From Phyto melanocephala (Eukaryota > Arthropoda > Insecta > Diptera > Rhinophoridae), in contig OW799234.1 of NCBI GenBank assembly GCA_941918925.1, positions 136,571,305 through 136,635,304 on the forward strand: a stretch of DNA of 64,000 nt, written 5' to 3'. Positions within the stretch are counted from its first letter, which is position 1. Every line of letters starts with the position of its first letter. Positions 56,593-64,000 of this stretch are shown here, in pieces. Made by a program: the position numbers and the translations under genes. Below the pieces are notes generated by a model. That model was not told the DNA's origin and searched no databases. It worked only from the letters and a program-made list of their open reading frames with translations.

Positions 56593-57158
56593 TATACCCT
56601 TCACACAGTGAAAAAGGGTATATATAGGTTTGTCATTCCGTGTGAAATTTCTGAAAGCTTATGAATAGGGGAGTCGATTAAGCTCTGTCCGTCTGCCCGT
56701 GTGTTGATTGAAATCAACTTTTAGAAGCAACTATATGTTCCTCAGATCTGAGATATGAGCAAAAAACCACGACTACCTCGTTTTTTTTCACAATTACAAC
56801 AACAACATACATACATATATAATGGTTAAAGTAAACCTGGCATCGAATCCGAGCTGAGCCAAAATTTTTTTTTTATTTTATATTTTTTTCTTAAATTTTA
56901 AAAATTTTTTTTTAATATTTTTTTGTATTATTTTTATTGTTGGTTTTGTCTTTAATATTTTTTTTATTTTATTTTTTTGTAATTTTTTTTTTTGGAAACA
57001 CATTCGTAAACTCAATTTATAATTTTGCAATGGGATGTTTATATATGTATATGTATGTTTTTTATTTTATATGAGATGAATGGTGACACAAACTTTTATT
57101 ATTGCATGACTACACGTTGTGAAGGGTATATAAGATTCTGCACGGCAGAATATAGCGG
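56593..57158 (+). mobile_element. INE-1/DINE-1-like element, copy C
   Basis: TATACCCTTCACACAGTG start, CTGTCCGTCTG block, GGCATCGAATCCGAGCTG followed by a T-rich tract, and 3' hairpin ATTCTGCACGGCAGAAT. Same internal orientation as copy B. It lacks the CCGACCCCATAAAG core by deletion. Confidence 0.7.
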
Positions 57159-57258
57159 GTCGACTCCTATATTCATAAGCTTTTAAAAATATATACTTTA
57201 TGGGGTCGGAAAAGAAAACTGTAGAAATTTTACTTTTGTGTGAAGGGTATAAAAACTC
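57159..57258 (-). repeat. INE-1-like 5' fragment
   Basis: Complement of the start of the element (TATACCCTTCACAC..., CCGACCCCATAAAGTATAT, AAGCTTATGAATA), lying immediately after copy C in the opposite orientation, so the two make an inverted pair. Confidence 0.65.
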
Positions 57259-57501
57259 AAACAAATCATCCAAGCTATGCATAAATTAAAAAATCTATCA
57301 AATTTGCCCAATCGGACGTAAGTAATGGAACATCAAAATCATCCCTTGAGAAATGTTATTATCCCATCATCGAAAAATTTTTATACAACTGCTTTTAAGG
57401 CTAAAGATCATGTTCCGGTCAATGGTGTCGTTTATTTTTTTATTTGTTCAAAAGAGACTGACATTCGTAATACCGAGCTTTCATTCCTTACGGCATGACT
57501 A

Positions 57502-57614
57502 CAGTATTCATAAAAAATATTTTAGGTTTATGAAAGGCTTATTTGACAGATGTTGTACAGAAATTTGTCAAATAAGCCATAGATAAACCTATAATATTTT
57601 CTATGAATACGGCA
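57502..57614. mobile_element. GGGCCGTATTC MITE, diverged copy
   Basis: Same palindromic body as 21373-21489 (TTCATAAAAAATATTTTAGG arms around AGATGTTGTA) but with changed end bases; TTA follows on the right. Confidence 0.75.
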
Positions 57615-57615
57615 G

Positions 57616-58899
57616 TTACTAATTTTAAAATAGAAACAGCTATCAGCTGATATATTTGCGATTATACTCGTGGAATATACCAAAAAGTTGTAAACCAATG
57701 CTTCACAAACTGTTAAACTGTTGAATGAATAAACAAGTTGTCTATGTAAAGCTTTTGAAAGAGAGAGCTTTTATATTCATTATAAAAGGTGTAGTTATTT
57801 CAAAACCAGCTGATGTTTTTTTGTTCAGTTTTGGTTTAGTTGTGCATGTTGTCAAAATTAAATTTTTTTTCGTCAAAGGTAATTTGCATTTACATAAAAA
57901 AACAAACAATAATTTAATTTTGATTATCTTTTGAAAAATATTAAAAAAAGTATCGTGTTTTTAAGAATGTTAGTGAAAAAAAGAAAAATGACAGAACACA
58001 ATACATAATTGCACAAGAACTAAATTCCTTTAGTTTTACGTTTTTTGGTTGCCGTCCTGCACACACCTTTTTATAAAACGTATTGCCAGATTAGTATGTG
58101 GGCTGCTAAGGCTACATTTTTTTCTAATATTTGGGGAAAACCGCCATTGAGATGAAAACTATATATTTATATATGTATATAGTATGTCTAAATTAAGTCA
58201 GAAACAACAGTTTTTGTTTAATACCAAGGTAAAAGAGACAGCTGTTGTGCAACTCACTTGGCTCCATCGTATTGATGCTTTTGTTACACCTATTTGTCTA
58301 ATGCCAGAGATAAAAGGAAAACAAATGTTAAGGACCGAAAGCTTTATTTCACTAATTTTTTCCTAAATTTCACTTTGTTTTTTTTTTTTTGTTAACACAA
58401 GATTTTCAATAAAAATAACTTCCGATAAATGAAAACCATTTTCAATAATAGCAAATAGTGAATATGCCACAAGAAATAATTTTCCTAAGAAATAATTTTC
58501 TTAAGCAACAAGTAAAATAAAAATGTCTTTTTCAATTAAAGAAACATATAATCACTTAAAGAATGTAAGAGCAAGTGCAAAAAATAAATCTCAGATCATA
58601 AAGCGTCGAGTTTAATTTTTTCTCTTGCTACTTAATGTATGATACATATTCTAAAGATACCAAAATAATATTAATATTTACACTGATGTAAAAATTAAGC
58701 AAATCTAAGTGATGAGACCTTTTTTGATAATATAAAATATATTTATAATTTTTTTCTGGTAGTTGACGATGTGGTTTAAAAAAATATTAGTAAATCTTTG
58801 TTAAAAAATATTCATTTTAAATATTTTTTTTCCTTTCATACAAAATCTTAAATTTTCAGAGATGTTCCCTATTAAAAATACTTTAGTTCGTTCTGCTGT
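57616..58899. other. AT-rich DNA, no gene seen
   Basis: No gene seen. Open frames here are low-complexity. Confidence 0.45.
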
Positions 58900-59240
58900 C
58901 AAAAAAATTTTATTTTATTTAATATATTATTTATATTTTATTTATTTATTTATTATTATCTTTTTTTTAAATTTTTTTAAAAAATTTTTTTAAAAAAAAA
59001 TTTTTTTTAAATTTTTTCAAATTTTTTTTTTTTTGTAATTTTTTTTAATAATTTTTTTTTTATTTTTAATATTTTTTCTTTTTGTAATTTTTTTTTTATG
59101 GTTTTTACATGTATGTATGTATATATGTTGTTGTTGTAATTGTGTAAAAAACAAGGTGGTCGTGGTTTTTTGCTCATATCTCAGAAAGTTATTGGGCGAT
59201 TGTGCTGAATTTCAATAGCGATTTTGACATAAATTAATAT
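58900..59240 (-). repeat. INE-1-like fragment, copy E
   Basis: Minus-strand piece with CGACCACCTTG, CAATTACAACAACAACATA and an A-rich tract (plus-strand T-rich 58960-59095) in the order of copy A. Both ends of the element are missing. Confidence 0.6.
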
Positions 59241-60383
59241 GTTCAATAAAACACCTATCGCATGGGTTGTACCGTTAAAAAATTCAATTCAACATATGTA
59301 TGTACATAAACATAGGTACAATGTTGTGTGTATTGTATTAAGTTATACCAAGAGTACTGCAATAACATATAGATTTTTTACTATCAAAAAAACTTCATTT
59401 ATAAATATATTGTTTAATTTTTTTAAATGTTTTTTTACTATAAGCTAAATGTGAATTGACAATTATGTATGTGTGAACACGCCGTTATACACACATACCT
59501 ATTTATTAGGAAAAATTGTGGTACCCTGGGTACTCTGCTAATAATTTTATTTAATACTAAAAAGCTTTTTTTATTTACTGATTTCAGTGCAATATTTTAG
59601 CTCGATAGAACAATATTTTTAGCTTTTTGATTAATAATGTGTTAACCTTTTAATATTACAACAGCATTTAAATTACAGTACAAAATAAATTATAATTAAA
59701 TTATTAAATAAGCGTAAGTTGAGTACAAAAATAAATAAAAACAAATGCAATTTTTTTTAAATGTTTAAAACACAAGCTGTATACATAAGACATACAAATG
59801 TGATCACGTACATACTTACATGCATACAAATAAATAAATAAATAAAAATGTCATAATTTTATTATCTTAAATATTTTAACGTTAAAAACGGCAAAAAAAA
59901 AGTGTTAGAATAAATGGATACGAAATCAATACCAAAAGCGAAATAATAAAAAAAAAGTTCAATTACAACAACATGTAGACAAGTGTTGCAAATGTAATTC
60001 ATCGAACAGCTGTTGTTTTTAACAGTGCTGCCACCGCTTATATTTAAAATAACAATACCGGTGAGGAAAATTATACAAATTTTATAATGTTTCACTTGAC
60101 ATCAAACTAACATTCGGCAAATAGAATTTAAAAAAAAAACTAGGCCCTAATACGATCATGACGAATTAATTAACTTAATACCTATCAAGGCATATCATAC
60201 CTATGTTCTATAAAAATGAGGATTCAAAAAGTCAAATTATTTGTTGTTATTGTTATAACAAACTTTCAGCGTAGGTGGTAAGGATATAAAAAATAATAAT
60301 ATGTACATAAGTATATAAATAAAATATTTTCTGAAACATATATTTACTAAATTATTCGGGATATGCTCCCTTAATTTTTCAAT
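59241..60383. other. AT-rich DNA, no gene seen
   Basis: No gene seen. Confidence 0.45.
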
Positions 60384-60700
60384 AATATTTATTTGGTTGT
60401 TGGGTTTAAGCTGGTTTATATGCATTTCACTGGTGCTTATGCCAGATCATCAGTAAACCTTTACCCAAATTCTTGAAAAAGTTTAAAATGTTATAAGTTA
60501 TATTTTCAAATTCTCATTAACAAAATGAGAATTCAAAAATAAAACAAAAAACTATAAAAAACTTTTTCAAAAACCCAACCAACAATTTTTCAATTTTAAT
60601 TTATTTTATTTGAATTTGGGTAAAGGTTTACTGATGATCTGGCATAAGCACCAGTGAAATGCATATAAACCAGCTTAAACCCAACAACCAAATAAATATT
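60384..60700. repeat. Long inverted repeat (88-bp perfect arms)
   Basis: The arms 60384-60471 and 60613-60700 are perfect complements with a spacer of 141 bases, part of which also pairs (TTGAAAAAGTTT near 60473 with its complement near 60575). A transcript through it would form a long RNA hairpin. It could be a foldback MITE, but no flanking duplication was resolved. Confidence 0.85.
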
Positions 60701-61268
60701 TTCTGAAACATTTTGAATAACAATTTGAGCATTGTCCGTCTGTCAGTTTGCGAGAAAATTCGTATTAGAAAACAGCCAAGACGGTCCATCCATAACCTGC
60801 TGCTGTAAGAACAAACAAAAATGTGACTCCGGTTGTTTTGTCTAAATTTTTTACATAAAGAAAATCGCTTGTTATTATAGTGCTCATAACATACCTCTTG
60901 AGTTATTTAAAAAAATTTTTTTGGAGAAATCGATGGGTAAATAATAAAGTCTGTTTCATATTTACTCCTACCATAATTGCGAAAATAGATTTTCTAATCT
61001 TCTAATAATATTACCCAGAGTAAAAGTGAAAGGATGATAATCCTACTTTGAAAATTCAGCTCACATCATCGGTTTGGTGTCATTTTTACAAGACCACTCC
61101 AATGGACACTCGTTTTTCATCAAAAAGAAAATGACATCAGACTTCAATTAAATTTTTCAATTAAAACGAAATTTAATTTTCTTCAGCTTTAAAACAACTA
61201 GTAGAATTAAACATTTTTAAATCCGATTAATTAGCGAATTAGCTTCTGTAAAAAATATATAGGATTAT
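60701..61268. other. AT-rich DNA, no gene seen
   Basis: No gene seen. Confidence 0.4.
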
Positions 61269-61897
61269 AGCATGCTTCCACGACACATTCAATTACTAGA
61301 TTCGCTCTTTAAATTACTTATGTGAATTACCCTGTTTCCACGACAATTGTTAATTTGATTTGACAGTTCTTCTTCTTGCTTTTTTTATTTTAATTATCGT
61401 TTTGTTTTTTGGCGGTGAACATTAAGAAATATAAAAATTTAAATATAGAAAAAGTAAGTAATAATATTGTAAATTTATAAGAAATGTATGCAAATAATAT
61501 CATTATTTTTTTAATCAGAAAATAGAAAATGTGCAAGAAACTAGGACCAGTGCAGCCAGCAAACCCTCTAAACACAATTTCGTCTCATCCAATAATTTTG
61601 ATGTGGCCCATAGGCTTCTAGACATAACCACTTTCTTTAAAATTTTCTTTTTTGCTTTCGTTTTATTTTTTATATATGAAATTTTACTTTTTTCTATTAG
61701 CTTTTCGCTTTGCTTTGAGTATTTTGACAGCTGGATATGATAAACTACCGATAAAAATTAGAGAAGACACTGATTTTATTATAAATCGGATGGTAATTCT
61801 AATTGAATTACCAACAAAAATAAGTAATTTGCTTTGAAAATTTTGCATAAGACAACAAGACATCGAATTACAAATATCGTTGCCGTGGAAACATGCT
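61269..61897 (+). mobile_element. Non-autonomous element, AGCATG family, copy 2
   Basis: Inverted ends AGCATGCTTCCACG and CGTGGAAACATGCT. The interior aligns with 24851-25455 in opposite orientation. It carries the same exon-like block with donor (GTAAGT near 61452) and acceptor (TTAATCAG near 61518). Confidence 0.7.
61550..61655 (+). other. Conserved exon-like block, second copy
   Basis: Differs from the 25.1 kb block by one base (acc/aca), which is synonymous in the shared frame, although the flanking sequence has clearly diverged. Encodes SAASKPSKHNFVSSNNFDV and onward to DITTFFK. No start codon in frame. Confidence 0.5.
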
Positions 61898-62615
61898 ATT
61901 AGGTACTGAAACTAAAAAAATATTATTTTCGTGTTCATCACAGACAAAAAATAAACAACACTAACTTAAAACAAGTAAGAGTGCTATATTCGACCGTGTC
62001 GAATCAATATACCTCTCACTACCATGTACAGTCGTCTCTGTTTTTAATACAAATATTTATGGGGTTTTAAAAAACAATGTGCTCGTCATTTTGTTTCAGA
62101 TGTTATATTAGATTTAAAGTTTTTACATGGTTAACAGTATTCTTCTAGTCAAGCCTTTTCATTTGAGACCCATATTGATGGGATTAAAAAGAAAAATTAT
62201 CCGCTATTTTGGAATTTTTTAAAGATTACTATATTCTAAAGGTCCAGCCATTTTGGTTGATTATAAGGAGCTCTATAATTTATATATTTAAAATATATTT
62301 ACTTTTAAAATATTTTTGCCTATAACTCTGCCGATAAGTGACGGATTTTTTAAAAAAAATTTACAAATAGCCCTAGAGTATCTATTAATTATCGGAAATC
62401 TGAAAATTATTCATTTTTGTGATAAAAATACGTAAAAAATATATAAAATATATCATATAAGTTATGGAACGATTTAAATAGCGATTTATTCCTAAATATT
62501 GACACAACATACAGCTCTGAGCAACAACTAACACAAGGACACACAGACAGACATTGCCAACACGACTTCCCTATTATTAAGCTTTCAAAATATATATATA
62601 TATATCGGATAGCGC

Positions 62616-63605
62616 AAAAGTCCCGCTACCATCTTGAATGCGCGCCATCTTGGTTATGTAACTTTTAGCCCAATCATAACGAAAAACCAGTAAGAGCACT
62701 ATATTCGGCTGTGCCGATTCTTTTATACCCACCACTTTTATAGCACAGAATTTATTATTTTGTTATTAACAGTAATCGCTATGGAATTATGTATATCTTT
62801 ATACTAAAATAAATATTATTTTCTTTGTATAACTTCGATATGCTAGTAAAATGTTTTCGTAATTTAAGTCTTTCAATGAAAGTGGGCGTTAAAGTAGGAG
62901 TGTCAACATTGTTTCTGCTAATAAATAAAACTAGGATATTTCAATATAGTCCTTTATTCTTCCATAAACTTTATTCATATAGAAATTGTATGAATTTGAG
63001 ATAAAGCGTTATATGGTAGATGGGCGTGTAACATTTATTTTCCGTTAGTACAAGCCTTTGACCAAAAAGCAATGCCTTCAAAATTTCATTATCATACATC
63101 TAATTTTGCCAGTTTTATTAATTTTTTTTCGTACGTTTTGATCTATAACTTTTTTCCTAATTCATAGATTTTGGCAATTTTTGAAGAAAAATATTTTTTT
63201 ACTCAGGAATTATATATTCGAATATAGTTTTATGACTCTACGTTAGTTCTTTTGGACACAATTACATTTCATTCGATGTTGGAAAGACATGGTTTTTTGA
63301 CCTACTCTTGCATTAGGAACTATAACTGTTTTCCTAATATTCCGATTTAGCCCATTTTCAATTTGAGCCCCCTGCTTTTTCCGAAAGAGGTCTTAATCTT
63401 TCGTGCTGTCAACAGGCGGACAGACGGACGGACGTAGCTAGATGAACAGACGTTACAAACGGAATGACAAAATGAATATACCCCCACTATTTTTTGGTGG
63501 CGGGTATAAAAATGTAAAGACCAAATAAACTTTTTTTGAAAACCAAACTTACTTGTATTTTCTTTAAGGCAAGTTATAGGCAATCAAAATGGTAGCGGGA
63601 CTTTT
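62616..63605. mobile_element. TIR element containing another INE-1-like repeat
   Basis: The 17-bp inverted ends AAAAGTCCCGCTACCAT at 62616-62632 and ATGGTAGCGGGACTTTT at 63589-63605 match perfectly. The inside is mostly the INE-1-like element 62685-63508. Target duplication not resolved. Confidence 0.6.
62685..63508 (-). mobile_element. INE-1-like element, full-length copy
   Basis: Minus-strand copy from TATACCCGCCACC near 63508 to a 3' hairpin (TCGGCACAGCCGA) and TGCTCTTACTGGTT at 62685. Contains GTCCGTCCGTCTGTCCGCCTG. The partial copy at 3611-4010 is closely similar. Confidence 0.7.
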
Positions 63606-63680
63606 TCCCCACTCGTTACTTTATGGGGCACGAAATTAAAAACGGAATGTCAAAGCGTTTTATACCCTTGATACAAAAGG

Positions 63681-64000
63681 TGAAGAGTAAAGGTGTAAAT
63701 CAGTGTTATGTTGCCAGCATGGTGAAATTACTTAAGGTGATAAGGTAGGCAGACAGAGTTAATTGTCTCCCTTTTTATTTATGCTGGTAACATTTTTCCA
63801 TCCCAATGGACAGTTACAATATTCAAAACTTTGTTTTGAAAATTAGCCTTAATGGATTCTGCAGGATTTTTTCTATCTTCTTTTCGAATTATTTGAATTG
63901 TTGATTTACTTATGGGAAATTCATCAATATTGTATTCTTACGTCTCAAAAGTTTTACTTACACTAGGCTAAGTATTTTTCGTTACAATTGGCATACATTC
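63681..64000. other. AT-rich DNA, no gene seen
   Basis: No gene seen in the last stretch of the window. Confidence 0.4.

Larger units (their letters stand above)
61970..63680 (-). mobile_element. INE-1-like element split by nested insertions
   Basis: The 3' end is at 61970 (hairpin TTCGACACGGTCGAATA, then GCACTCTTACTTGTT on the minus strand). The body continues to about 62605 and resumes at about 63622-63680 with TTACTTTATGGGGCACG and the TATACCC-type start, so the material between is an insertion. Confidence 0.6.

Noticed and set aside
61531..61740. Complete gene starting at a GTG near 61531
   Set aside because: No ATG in frame and an acceptor-like site just before the block; an exon-like segment is a better description than a gene.

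Overview
This window looks like AT-rich, gene-poor nuclear DNA from a higher fly (Diptera, probably Cyclorrhapha and possibly a calyptrate). The grounds are the base composition, the TATG/TACA microsatellites, the many INE-1/DINE-1-like repeats and the style of the LTR elements. I could not run a taxonomic search, so the placement is inference. No tRNA, rRNA, CRISPR array or bacterial-type gene was seen. Most of the window is transposable elements of several ages, often nested.

Layout. 0-11.5 kb: a hAT element (309-1606), a foldback repeat (2256-2853), INE-1-like repeats (3611-4010 and 6562-7277), a hAT end fragment (4490-4604) and a Helitron-like repeat (9085-9631), in otherwise featureless DNA. 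11.57-17.76 kb: an almost complete Ty3/gypsy-type LTR retrotransposon with 530-bp LTRs that differ at about two bases, a 4-bp ATAT target duplication, a Gag with an N-terminal SAP-like motif, and a pol broken by two compensating one-base indels. 18.1-19.5 kb: the gag/protease part of a second, different LTR element. 21-31 kb: MITEs (palindromic TTA-flanked, 8-bp-TSD, piggyBac-like TTAA, mariner-like TA), a mariner-like element with DD41D spacing, and a repeat with a conserved exon-like block. 31.7-43.3 kb: two hAT-type families (CAGCGTTGTC and CATAGCTGCC termini), one copy carrying a nested PIF/Harbinger element, plus a LINE 3' end and a hAT remnant. 44-53.6 kb: more INE-1-like repeats, a LINE fragment with the reverse transcriptase YADD motif and a decayed pogo/Tigger element. 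53.9-54.8 kb: the only host-gene-like sequences, an SLC12-transporter-like fragment on the minus strand and an intact MIC19/CHCHD3-like ORF on the plus strand. 55-64 kb: INE-1-like repeats, an 88-bp perfect inverted repeat, the second copy of the exon-like repeat, and a three-level nest at 61.97-63.68 kb.

How the parts relate. Many copies are paired within the window, so repeat structure can be read from internal comparison. An insertion at 48.5 kb has its empty paralogous site at 56.19 kb. The PIF element at 33.7 kb sits in a repeat whose uninterrupted copy is at 42.9 kb. A mariner at 23.7 kb has a 138-bp deletion derivative at 49.5 kb. I found no convincing new multi-gene system. The strongest leads are the exon-like blocks conserved inside two non-autonomous families, the -1 slippery heptamers abutting both gag stop codons, and the MIC19-like protein lacking both cysteines expected to form one CHCH disulfide.
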